Source of the DNA: Halobacteriales archaeon QS_4_69_34
GTDB taxonomy: Archaea > Halobacteriota > Halobacteria > Halobacteriales > Halococcaceae
NCBI GenBank assembly: GCA_003021045.1
Contig: PXRN01000010.1
Location: 248,001 to 312,000 of the forward strand
Direction: 5' to 3'
Length of the DNA stretch: 64,000 nucleotides
The position numbers and the translations under genes were made by a program. The notes under the pieces were generated by a model. The model was not told the DNA's origin. It saw only the letters and a program-made list of their open reading frames with translations, and ran no database searches. How positions within the stretch are numbered: position 1 is the first letter of the stretch; each line of letters begins with the position of its first letter. Below, piece after piece: positions 25,920 through 33,518 of the stretch.

Positions 25920-26681
25920 TCAGTTCCGGGCCTGGTCGATCCAGTCCCGCGCTCGCTTCCCGGAAACCTCGGCGCTCTCGGCGACCCGCTCGGCGTCGGC
26001 CGCGGCGAGGTCGTCGACGGACTCGATGCCGTCCTCGCGCAGCCGCTCGGCGTAGGTCGTGCCGAGTCCGTCGACCGTCTTCACGTCCAGACCCGCCTCG
26101 CGCTCGCTTTCGTCTTCGGCTCCGGGCTCGCCCTCGGTCCCGTCCGCAGCGGCGTCGTGTTCGCGCTCCGTCGGGGCGGACTCGGTATCGTCGGGTGCGG
26201 TTTCGGCGGCGATTTCGACGTCGCGGCCGCTGCCTACGGCCTCCTTTGGGAGTCGGACCGTCAGCACGCCGTTGGTGTGGGTGGCGCTCGCGCTCTCCTC
26301 CTCGATGGCCTCGGGCAACGAGATCGAGCGGTTGGCCACCGACCGCCGGCGCTCGCGCCGGGCGTAGCTTCCCTTCTCGCCGGCCTCGCTCGTGACTTCG
26401 CGATCGGCGCTGATGCGGAGTGTCCGCTCGTTCGCCGAGACGTCGATGTTCTCGCGGTCGTAGCCCGGCAGGTCGACCGTCACGACGAACTCGTCGACCC
26501 GGTCCTCGACGTCCACTGCGGGCGAGCGGTCAGCTCCGGGAACGAGTTCGACCGCGCTTCCGGAGGCGAGGTCGCCGATCGGCCCGGGGAGCTGCCCGAG
26601 CTCCCGACCGATCCTGTCTACGTCCCTGTCCACCCGGTCGAGGAGCTCCTCGAGCTCTCGGAGTGGATCCCTGCGTGACAT
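25920..26681 (-). CDS. Small heat-shock protein (Hsp20) fused to a helix-hairpin-helix domain
   Basis: 253 aa protein. Residues about 55-150 form an alpha-crystallin domain: AVDVEDRVDEFVVTVDLPGY, NIDVSANERTLRISADREV, SISLPEAIEEESASATHTNG with the A-x-x-x-n-G-v-L signature (GVLTVRLPK). A 50-residue acidic linker follows, then a C-terminal helix-hairpin-helix unit (VDGLGTTYAERLREDGIESV ... AESAEVSGKRARDWIDQARN), the type used for DNA contact in RadA, ligases and topoisomerase tails. Stand-alone Hsp20 chaperones lack this. The ATG at 26681 is preceded by a TATA-like TTTTAAGC about 30 bp away. The fusion suggests a chaperone targeted to DNA or to a DNA-binding partner; this is inference. Confidence 0.85.
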   Translation of the reverse strand: MSRRDPLRELEELLDRVDRDVDRIGRELGQLPGPIGDLASGSAVELVPGADRSPAVDVEDRVDEFVVTVDLPGYDRENIDVSANERTLRISADREVTSEAGEKGSYARRERRRSVANRSISLPEAIEEESASATHTNGVLTVRLPKEAVGSGRDVEIAAETAPDDTESAPTEREHDAAADGTEGEPGAEDESEREAGLDVKTVDGLGTTYAERLREDGIESVDDLAAADAERVAESAEVSGKRARDWIDQARN

Positions 26682-26839
26682 GAGCGTTCGAGCACGCGTA
26701 TGCGGGGGCCAAGCTTAAAACCGGTGGTCGGCAGAGGCCCCACTAGTCGCGATCGCGGGCGATCGACGGGCCATCGACCCCCAGCGACGCCGGCTCTCGA
26801 GGCCGGTACGTTTTTTCGCACCCGCCGGCAAGCGCAGCC

Positions 26840-27811
26840 ATGCCCGAGGAGCCCGCCGCACGCACCGACCCGGAGGACCCTCCCGACACAGCCCCCGACG
26901 ACAGTTCCGACGCCGGCGACGCGGACGCGAACGCAACGGCTGCAGATGCGACGGATGGGGACGTCGAGCGCGGCGTAGGACAAGGGGAGAACCCGGACGA
27001 CACGGGCTCGGCAGCGGGATCGGGCGGGGCGAAAGCGGACGAGCCGAACGCGGACTCGGCGGCCCCCGGGACGGCGGCCGAGCCCGACGCGGACGCCCCT
27101 GTCGACGCGAACGGTCCGGCCGACGCGGACGTCCCCGCCGACGTGCGACGCTACGAGCGCTTCTCGCGGATGGACGGCGCGCGCTACGAGCGCGTCAACG
27201 ACTTCCTCCGCGACCGGACCTACGTCACCGCCCGCGAGTGGGCCATCGCGCGGCTGTGTGCGGACTTCCGGACCGAGACGGGCGTCGAGATGACGAAGGT
27301 CGGCGAGCACCTGCCCGAGCTGGTCCCTTTCATGACCGACAGCTACACGCCCCAAGCGGTCAATCAGGCACGCTCGGCCTTCGAGGACAAGGTCCGGAAG
27401 GCGGGCGCGACGTTCGTCTACGGGGCGATGAGCGACTTCTTCACCGCCGAGGGGCTGGACGACGTGATGTACGAAGCGACCGAGGTCGCGAAGTTCCTTC
27501 TCGAAGTCGAGGGCGTCGACCTCGCCGTCGAGGAGGAGCTGGCCGCCGAGGAGCGCATCTCCAGTACGATGCGCGAGGTGCGCGAGAAGAGCGCGGCGCT
27601 GCGCCACGACGGCATCGAGTGTCCCCACTGCGGCCACGAGTTCGCGGCCGACGGGGAGGGCGAGCACCACGCCGACGAGGCCGACGGAGCGAGTGAAACT
27701 GGGGCAAAGAGCGGGAACGCCGAGGGAAGCGAAGACGGCGGGGACGCGAGCGGAACTGGCGACTCGGACGCGAGCGACCGTACGACGGACGGGGCGGACG
27801 CGACGGAGTAA
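26840..27811 (+). CDS. Conserved haloarchaeal protein with acidic N-terminus and CxxC knuckle
   Basis: 323 aa cytoplasmic protein. The first 100 residues and the last 50 are low-complexity Asp/Ala/Gly-rich. The middle (about residues 103-250) is an ordered helical domain (RFSRMDGARYERVNDFLRDR, YVTAREWAIARLCADFRTET, MTKVGEHLPELVPFMTDSYT) followed by a CPHCGHEF knuckle that could bind zinc with another residue or chain. The domain looks like a haloarchaeal protein family of unknown function; the helical core with REWAIARLC could be a nucleic-acid-binding element, but I do not recognise a characterised relative. A T-rich stretch (GTTTTTTCGC) about 30 bp before the ATG may be its promoter. Confidence 0.8.
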   Translation: MPEEPAARTDPEDPPDTAPDDSSDAGDADANATAADATDGDVERGVGQGENPDDTGSAAGSGGAKADEPNADSAAPGTAAEPDADAPVDANGPADADVPADVRRYERFSRMDGARYERVNDFLRDRTYVTAREWAIARLCADFRTETGVEMTKVGEHLPELVPFMTDSYTPQAVNQARSAFEDKVRKAGATFVYGAMSDFFTAEGLDDVMYEATEVAKFLLEVEGVDLAVEEELAAEERISSTMREVREKSAALRHDGIECPHCGHEFAADGEGEHHADEADGASETGAKSGNAEGSEDGGDASGTGDSDASDRTTDGADATE

Positions 27812-28148
27812 GAGACGGGGCGTGCCAGGTTCGCACGCGACGGCGACACGGCGATCGCGGTGTGGGGTCGAGCGAGGCTACGACGGTGGATGCTGGGTCG
27901 AGCGAGACCACGAGAACCGCGAGCCGCCGGTACACACGAGAGACCGCACTGCCCCGCACCCGCTCCGTCTCGCTACCGCTCCGCCCCGCCACCGCGCCAC
28001 ACACCTCCCCAGCCGATTCGCTCGCTCGGGTCACTCCACCGCACCGCCACGCCGGCCCTCGCTCTCCCATCCCTCGCGGGGAGCGCGCTTCCACCGCAGC
28101 GCGTTCCGCGCCGACGGCTCCACACCGCTCCCCCGGGCGCCCGGTCCG
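27812..28148. other. Gene-free stretch of 337 bp
   Basis: No protein-like frame on either strand. It contains one arm of the 46-nt dispersed repeat (27898-27943), preceded by a related short motif GGGTCGAGCGAGG at 27866-27877, and then a C-rich, purine-poor tract. It separates two convergent genes. Confidence 0.6.
27898..27943 (+). repeat. 46-nt dispersed repeat, copy 1
   Basis: This 46-nt sequence (begins TCGAGCGAGACCACGAG, ends ACACACGAGAGA) recurs in inverted orientation at 29702-29747 with a single mismatch. Both copies are intergenic and flank the RNA methyltransferase gene pair. Internal self-complementarity is weak, so it is not a simple hairpin terminator. Confidence 0.85.
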
Positions 28149-29000
28149 CTACAGTTCGTCTGCGTCGTCGGTCCGTCCCGTTCCATCGACGCCGGTCTGC
28201 CCGACCCGTTCGTCTTCACCACCTCTCGCTGCCAGCACCGCCGCGCGCCGGAGCACGCCCCGCAGGGTGGTGACCTCCCGGCCGGTGGGATGGGCGCGCC
28301 CGAGCAGCCGCCGGAACAGCCGCTCGGTCTTCGCGCGCTTCTCCGCGGGATGGTCGATCGCGGCCAACAGCCCGCCGAACTGCTCGTGGAGCGCCTCGAC
28401 GGCGGACTGGGGGGCGCGCTCGTGGACGCCTCCCGGCTGCTGGGTGTCGGCGAGCGCGAGCCCGCGGAGCTCGTAGAGGACCACCGTCGCGGCCTGTCCG
28501 AGATTCAGTACTGGATACTCGGGGTTCGCGGGGATCGAGCACACCTGATCGATCCGGGCGAGCTCCTCGTTCGAGAGGCCGACCCGCTCGCGCCCGAACA
28601 CGAGCGCGGTGTCGGCGTCGAGGGCCGCGAGATCCGCGGCGAGCTCGGCCGGCGTCGAGAAGGGATACCGGACGTGCTTTCGCTCGTCGCGATTGGTGTG
28701 GGCGGTGAAGCCGACGGTGTGGTGGGTCGCCACGAGCTCCTCGAAGGTCGTCTCCTCGTGGTTCGGGAGCACGTCCTCGCGGGCCTGCCCGGCGAAGCCG
28801 TAGGCTTCCCCCTCCGGATCGAGGGCAGGCGGATCGACCAGCAGCAGTTCGGCAAAGCCGAAGTTCTTCATCGCGCGGGCGACGGTGCCGATGTTGCCCG
28901 GCTGGTCGGGCTCGACGACCGCGACGGCGGGCGCGTCCGCAGCTCCCTCGTGGTCGCTCGACGATTCCTCTGGCGCGTCCCTGCCGTTCGGCGCGGTCAT
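28149..29000 (-). CDS. trmJ: SpoU/TrmH-family RNA 2'-O-methyltransferase (TrmJ-like)
   Basis: 283 aa SPOUT-class methyltransferase, predicted to methylate a ribose 2'-OH in tRNA. The three SpoU motifs are complete: VVEPDQPGNIGTVARAMKNF (motif 1, Asn and Arg), ALVFGRERVGLSNEELARID (motif 2), and IPANPEYPVLNLGQAATVVL (motif 3, with knot-forming Asn-Leu). The C-terminal third (VHERAPQSAVEALHEQFGGL ... RLFRRLLGRAHPTGREVTTL) is the helical extension seen in archaeal TrmJ. The start overlaps the stop of the preceding gene by ATGA. Archaeal TrmJ targets C32 of tRNA; that specificity is family knowledge, not visible here. Confidence 0.9.
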   Translation of the reverse strand: MTAPNGRDAPEESSSDHEGAADAPAVAVVEPDQPGNIGTVARAMKNFGFAELLLVDPPALDPEGEAYGFAGQAREDVLPNHEETTFEELVATHHTVGFTAHTNRDERKHVRYPFSTPAELAADLAALDADTALVFGRERVGLSNEELARIDQVCSIPANPEYPVLNLGQAATVVLYELRGLALADTQQPGGVHERAPQSAVEALHEQFGGLLAAIDHPAEKRAKTERLFRRLLGRAHPTGREVTTLRGVLRRAAVLAARGGEDERVGQTGVDGTGRTDDADEL

Positions 29001-29521
29001 CACCGGGCGTCGCTGTCCTCGAAGTCGAGGTCGTCGAGGTCGGCGTCCATCGCGTCGAGCTCGTCTTCGAGTGCGGACGTGGGCTCGCTCGGATCGGGTG
29101 CCTCCGGGAGCGATGCAGGATCGGTGTCGACGTGCTCGATGCCGCCGTAGTCCTTTGGCGCGCGCCCACCGTCGGCGAACCACTCGTGAAACGCGTCCCG
29201 GAACCCCTCCTCGCCGCGGCGCGCGCTGCCGCCCGCCTCGCGGAACCAGTAGAGAAAGTCCGGCTCGTGGGTTTCACAGAGGACGACCTCCGAGAGGGGC
29301 TCGCCGTAGACGGCCTCGGCGACGTTGCACCGCCGCTTTTCGGCCTCGCCGTGGAGCAGAAAGCACGCGTCACAGGGCCGTTCGGCGACGACCATGAGCC
29401 GGGCGACGCGCTGGCGGACCGCCGGCTCCATCTCGGGGAGCGGCCGCACCTCGCCCGCCTCGGTGAACACCTCGCTCTCCTCGAAGCGCCAGCCCCGAAG
29501 CCCGATACTGACCTTGCCCAT
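29000..29521 (-). CDS. Conserved haloarchaeal protein with probable zinc-binding cysteines
   Basis: 173 aa protein of unknown function, in an overlapping pair with the downstream TrmJ-like gene. The core contains four cysteines and a histidine arranged as [23 protein letters not shown] and [11 protein letters not shown], plausibly a zinc site. The C-terminal 40 residues are acidic ([18 protein letters not shown]). ATG at 29521 ([19 protein letters not shown]) opens an ordered region; longer starts add Arg/Pro-rich shadow sequence. Coupling to an RNA methyltransferase hints at an RNA-related or tRNA-related role, which is inference. Confidence 0.78.
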   Translation of the reverse strand: MGKVSIGLRGWRFEESEVFTEAGEVRPLPEMEPAVRQRVARLMVVAERPCDACFLLHGEAEKRRCNVAEAVYGEPLSEVVLCETHEPDFLYWFREAGGSARRGEEGFRDAFHEWFADGGRAPKDYGGIEHVDTDPASLPEAPDPSEPTSALEDELDAMDADLDDLDFEDSDAR

Positions 29522-29701
29522 GGTCCCGACTATCCGCCTCGCGGGTAAAAGTCGTGCGTCCGCCACCGGACTACCGACGGACGACGATCGTCCCGACGAA
29601 CCGGGTCGAAACCGGCGGGGCCGTGCGGTTGACGCGCGGACTCGTGTGAGAGACGGGTGGAGCGAGGGCCGTGGTCGCGGAGCGAGGTGGTCGCGGGGGG
29701 A

Positions 29702-29747
29702 TCTCTCGTGTGTACCGGCGGCTCGCGGTTCTCGTGATCTCGCTCGA
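29702..29747 (-). repeat. 46-nt dispersed repeat, copy 2 (inverted)
   Basis: Reverse complement of 27898-27943 with one mismatch (T for C at position 11 of the unit). Together the two arms enclose about 1.76 kb holding the TrmJ-like gene and its partner. It lies in a 292-bp gene-free stretch (29522-29813) in which I see no other feature. Confidence 0.85.
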
Positions 29748-29813
29748 CACGACATGGAGGTTGCCGTCGTCGCGCTCGCGTGAGCCGCGTTCCTCGACTC
29801 GCACCCGACGCTT

Positions 29814-30929
29814 TCAGAGCGCGTCGAGCAGCGCGTCGACGTCGCTCTCGGCGTTGAAGACGTGAACGGACGCCCGGACGGCCGCGGGATCGGGCAGCGA
29901 GCGGATCACCACGCCGGCCTCCTTCAGTCGCGTGACGGTCGCTTCGGGGTCTTCGACGGCGAACGTCACCAGTCCGGACTCGTACTCGTGCGGGCTCAGC
30001 AGCGCACACTCCTCCTGCTCGATCAGCCCCGTCTTGAGTCGGTCGGTGAGCCGCTCGACGTGATCCCCGATCGTCCCCAACCCCACGTCTTCGATCACCG
30101 AGAGCGCCGCCGCGAGGCCGGCGTGGGGCGCGGGCGAGGTCGAGCCGATTTCGAGCCGGCGCGCGCCCGGCGCGAGCTCGTACTCCGGCGCGTCCGCGTC
30201 GGTGACGCCCCGGTAGCCGGCCGTCCGGGGTTCGAGCATCGCTTCGGCCCCCTCGCGGACGTGGAGAAAGCCCGCCCCCCACGGGCCGAGCAGCCACTTG
30301 TGGCCCGCGCCGACGGTGAAGTCCGCGCCCCACGCATCGAGGTCTACGTCCACCTGTCCGGGCGACTGCACCGCGTCCACGAGCACGCGCGCGCCGGCGT
30401 CGTGGGCGATCTCGACGGCGTCCTCCACCGGGAGGCACGTCCCGTAGTTCCACGTGAGCGAGCTGAGACAGAGCAGGTCGGCCCCGGCAACGGCTTCGGC
30501 GAGCGCGTCGAGGTCGAGCCGGCCGCGGTCGGTTTCGACGACGCGGACCTCGATCCCGGCAGTGTCACCGAGTCGCCGCCACGGGAGGACTCCCGCCGGA
30601 TGCTCGCAGTCGGTCCGGACCACGACGTCGCCCGCTTCGAAGGGCAGCGCGCCCGCGACCCGACAGATCCCGTCGGCGGTACTCTCGGTCAGCGCGATCT
30701 CCCCGGACGCGACCCCGAGGAAGTCGGCGATGGCCTCGCGTGCGGCCCCGAAGGCGTCGTAGACGGCCCAGTACGTCCCTTCACGCGCCGGTGCGACCGT
30801 CTGCTGGTACTCGATGCACTCGGCCGCGGCGCGGACGACGCGGCGCGGGCTGGGGCTGCCCGCGCCCGTGTTGAGGTAGGCGACTTCCTCGGCGACGGGG
30901 ACGTCGGCTCTGAGTTCGGCGGGCTCCAT
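29814..30929 (-). CDS. Class V aminotransferase (cysteine desulfurase/isopenicillin-epimerase-like)
   Basis: 371 aa PLP-dependent enzyme of aminotransferase fold type I, class V. Visible: N-terminal [20 protein letters not shown], the cofactor-binding [13 protein letters not shown] and [16 protein letters not shown], the Asp-x-x-Q element [15 protein letters not shown], and the Schiff-base lysine in [19 protein letters not shown]. The C-terminal domain ends without the Cys loop expected of a true cysteine desulfurase, so a lyase, epimerase or transaminase role is likelier. ATG at 30929 ([11 protein letters not shown]) is at the usual distance from NTGAGSPSP. It is divergent from a creatininase-family gene; no pathway can be assigned. 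Confidence 0.88.
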   Translation of the reverse strand: MEPAELRADVPVAEEVAYLNTGAGSPSPRRVVRAAAECIEYQQTVAPAREGTYWAVYDAFGAAREAIADFLGVASGEIALTESTADGICRVAGALPFEAGDVVVRTDCEHPAGVLPWRRLGDTAGIEVRVVETDRGRLDLDALAEAVAGADLLCLSSLTWNYGTCLPVEDAVEIAHDAGARVLVDAVQSPGQVDVDLDAWGADFTVGAGHKWLLGPWGAGFLHVREGAEAMLEPRTAGYRGVTDADAPEYELAPGARRLEIGSTSPAPHAGLAAALSVIEDVGLGTIGDHVERLTDRLKTGLIEQEECALLSPHEYESGLVTFAVEDPEATVTRLKEAGVVIRSLPDPAAVRASVHVFNAESDVDALLDAL

Positions 30930-31028
30930 GCTCCGGGCACGAGCGGGACGGGTTTGAACGGCCCGCTCGTGGCGGACGGTACGGGCGCTGGGCGAACCGC
31001 CGGACCGAGCCCTGCCGAGTCGGACAGC

Positions 31029-31035
31029 GTTATAC
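31029..31035 (+). promoter_or_regulatory. TATA-like box of the creatininase-family gene
   Basis: GTTATAC ends 22 bp before the ATG at 31058, fitting a leaderless archaeal promoter in the 128-bp divergent intergenic region. Confidence 0.45.
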
Positions 31036-31057
31036 ATCCCTGTGCCGGGAATCGAGT

Positions 31058-31852
31058 ATGTACCTCGCGGACAAAGCGTGGCCCGAACTGGGTGACTACG
31101 TGGCCGAGGAGTCGCTCGCGGTCGTGCCGCTGGGCTCGACCGAGCAGCACGGCCCGCACCTCCCGCTCGCCACCGATCACCTGATCGCCGAGTCGCTCGC
31201 CCGGGCGGCCACCGAGGAGACGGGAGTGCTGTGTACGCCGGCGGTGAAGATCGGCGTGAGTCCCCACCACCGCCAGTTCCACGGGACGATGTGGGTCGAC
31301 GCGCCCGCATTCCGGGACTACGTCGAGAGCCTCGCGCGCAACCTCACCTACCACGGCGTCGAGAAGCTGGTGTTCGTCAACGCCCACGGTGGCAACGTCG
31401 AACCCCTCCGAGAGGTGGGTCGGCGGCTCCACGACGACGGGACGGCCTTCGCGATCGAGTGGATGTGGGACGACTCGATCCCCGGGCTCGTCGACGATCT
31501 CTTCGAGAACAACGGTCCCCACGGCGGCCCCAAGGAGACCGCGATGATCATGCACGTCGCGCGCGAGCTGGTCCGCGAGGACCAGCTTGCGGCGGCCCGC
31601 GACGGCGGGATCGCCGAGATCGATATGGACGAGGCGCTCGTCCACGGCGCACGGACCTTCTACGACGCGGCGGACAACACCGACAGCGGCGTGCTCGGCG
31701 ACCAGACCGAGGCCACTCCCGAGAAGGGCGCGCGGCTGTTCGCGGCCGCGACCGAGCAGCTGGCGGCGCTACTGGGGTGGCTCGACGACCGCTCGCTCGA
31801 CGGTCTGCTGGCGAAACCTCACGTCGACCCACAGCCCGGCAGCCGGCGGTGA
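31058..31852 (+). CDS. Creatininase-family amidohydrolase
   Basis: 264 aa metal-dependent amidohydrolase of the creatininase family, which includes creatinine amidohydrolase, the archaeal FAPy deformylase ArfB of riboflavin/F420 synthesis and mycofactocin peptidase MftE. Metal-ligand motifs are complete: PLGSTEQHGPHLPLATDH (Glu, His, Asp, about residues 24-41), VNAHGGNVEPLRE, and HGGPKETAMIMH with the Glu ligand. The ATG at 31058 has a leaderless TATA-like box. Because haloarchaea need F420 and flavins, ArfB is a reasonable candidate role, but no riboflavin gene lies nearby. It precedes mre11 by 136 bp in the same direction, probably a separate transcript. Confidence 0.87.
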   Translation: MYLADKAWPELGDYVAEESLAVVPLGSTEQHGPHLPLATDHLIAESLARAATEETGVLCTPAVKIGVSPHHRQFHGTMWVDAPAFRDYVESLARNLTYHGVEKLVFVNAHGGNVEPLREVGRRLHDDGTAFAIEWMWDDSIPGLVDDLFENNGPHGGPKETAMIMHVARELVREDQLAAARDGGIAEIDMDEALVHGARTFYDAADNTDSGVLGDQTEATPEKGARLFAAATEQLAALLGWLDDRSLDGLLAKPHVDPQPGSRR

Positions 31853-31948
31853 CGGCCCTCCTCCGGGCTGGAGGGCCGCGAGAGCGGTGGTGTTCGGCGG
31901 CCGAGAACGCGTGGTCGGCTACATTAGTTCCGCCCCGGTCAACCCACA

Positions 31949-31956
31949 CTTATTAC
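31949..31956 (+). promoter_or_regulatory. TATA-like box before the mre11-herA operon
   Basis: CTTATTAC sits 33-40 bp before the GTG at 31989, giving a short leader of roughly 8 nt if transcription starts about 25 bp downstream. The preceding 90 bp show no gene. Confidence 0.4.
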
Positions 31957-31988
31957 TGAGGCCCGTCTCACGGCACGGCAACGAAGCC

Positions 31989-33518
31989 GTGACCACGATC
32001 CTTCACGTCAGCGACACCCACCTCGGCAAGCGCCAGTACGGCAGCGATGTCCGTCGGGAGGACTTCGCGGCGGCGTTCGAGCAGGTGGTGGCGATCGCCG
32101 TCGGCGAGCACCCCGACCACGACGCCGGCCCCGTCGATGCGGTGATCCACACGGGCGATCTCTTCGACTCGCGGACGCCGCCGCTGCCTGAGATCACCCG
32201 GAGCGTAGGAACGCTCCGCCGACTGGCCGACGCCGGGGTTCCCTTCTACGCCATCGTCGGCAACCACGACCGGAAGCTCGACACCCAGTGGCTCGACCTC
32301 ATCGCCGAGACGGGAACGGCAAAGCGACTCGGGCGAACCCCGACGATAGTGGGCGAGGGCCGCGACGCCGTCGCGCTCTACGGCGTCGACTCGGTCACGA
32401 AGCCCGCGTGGGACGACGCCGAGTTCGGCCTCGTCGAGCCCGAGACAGCCGACGACGGTGGCGACGAGATGGACGAAGTCGACGGAGACGGCAGTTCAGG
32501 ACCGTTCCGGCTGCTCTGTCTCCACCAGCTGCTCCACCCGCCGGTGCCGGAGATCATGGCCGACTACTCGACCGGGGAGGCGCTCTCGAAGGCCGGCATC
32601 GACGTGGACGCGCTCGCGCTCGGCGACTACCACGCGCCCGAGGAGACGGTCGTCGACGGGACGCCGGTCTGGTACGCCGGCTCAACCGAGCGCTGTAGCG
32701 CGGGCGAGGAAGCCACCAGGAGCGTGCGCCTGCTCGACATCGAGGCCGGCGACATCGAGCGGACGCGGCTTGAACTCGATACGCGCGCGTTCCGGTCGGT
32801 CCGAATCGAGTTCGCGGCGGGCGACGGACACGGCCACGCCGAACGCGAACTCGACCGCCACGACCTCTCGGGGGCGGTCGCTCGCATAGGACTACTGGGC
32901 GAGCGGACGTCGCTCGCGTCGAGCGCGGTCTACGAGCTGGCGATGGAGCGTGGCGCGGCGGTCTGTACGGTCACCGACGACCGTGGGCGCGACGACATCG
33001 ACACCGAAAGCGGGCCGACGGGCGCGGTCAAGCGCCCCGACACGCTGATCGAGGAGCGCCTCGCCGAGGCCGAGCTCAGCGACGCGACCCGCGGGATCGA
33101 GGCACGCGCCCGCGGCGACGCCGACCTCGCCACGAGCCGGGTCGACGCGTGGGCCGAGGAGCGCATCAGGGCGGCACAGGCCGCGGCGTTCGGCGAGGGC
33201 AACCCCGAGGGCGTGAACTCCGGCTCCGGGGGCGACGTGGAGGCCGATCCCGAGGAGAATGGGACTGCCGACGAAACCGATTGGCCCGACGAGCAGGGGG
33301 CCGACCCCGACCCGGCATCCGACGCGAGCGCCGCCGGCGACAACGGCGGAGCAGCCACCGCTGGAACGGCCGACGCCGACGCGACGGTCGACGCCGACGC
33401 GACGGCCGACACTGATTCCGTGACGGAGGGCGAATCGGGGACCGACGACGCCGACGCGACGGCCGGAGCCGACGCCGAGGCGAACGCGACGCTCGGCGAC
33501 TGGGGGGAGCGCTCGTGA
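31989..33518 (+). CDS. mre11: DNA double-strand break repair nuclease Mre11
   Basis: 509 aa manganese-dependent nuclease subunit of the Mre11-Rad50 complex, which processes DNA ends. All phosphodiesterase motifs are present: HVSDTHLGKRQYG (about residue 6), IHTGDLFDSR, VGNHDRKLD, LCLHQLLHPP and LGDYHAPEE. After about residue 390 the protein is low-complexity (GSGGDVEADPEENG onward, Ala/Asp/Gly-rich), a disordered acidic tail longer than in characterised archaeal Mre11. GTG at 31989 gives TTILHVSDTHLG at the very N-terminus, as is standard. Its TGA overlaps the rad50 start. It is first of four overlapping genes. Confidence 0.95.
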   Translation: MTTILHVSDTHLGKRQYGSDVRREDFAAAFEQVVAIAVGEHPDHDAGPVDAVIHTGDLFDSRTPPLPEITRSVGTLRRLADAGVPFYAIVGNHDRKLDTQWLDLIAETGTAKRLGRTPTIVGEGRDAVALYGVDSVTKPAWDDAEFGLVEPETADDGGDEMDEVDGDGSSGPFRLLCLHQLLHPPVPEIMADYSTGEALSKAGIDVDALALGDYHAPEETVVDGTPVWYAGSTERCSAGEEATRSVRLLDIEAGDIERTRLELDTRAFRSVRIEFAAGDGHGHAERELDRHDLSGAVARIGLLGERTSLASSAVYELAMERGAAVCTVTDDRGRDDIDTESGPTGAVKRPDTLIEERLAEAELSDATRGIEARARGDADLATSRVDAWAEERIRAAQAAAFGEGNPEGVNSGSGGDVEADPEENGTADETDWPDEQGADPDPASDASAAGDNGGAATAGTADADATVDADATADTDSVTEGESGTDDADATAGADAEANATLGDWGERS

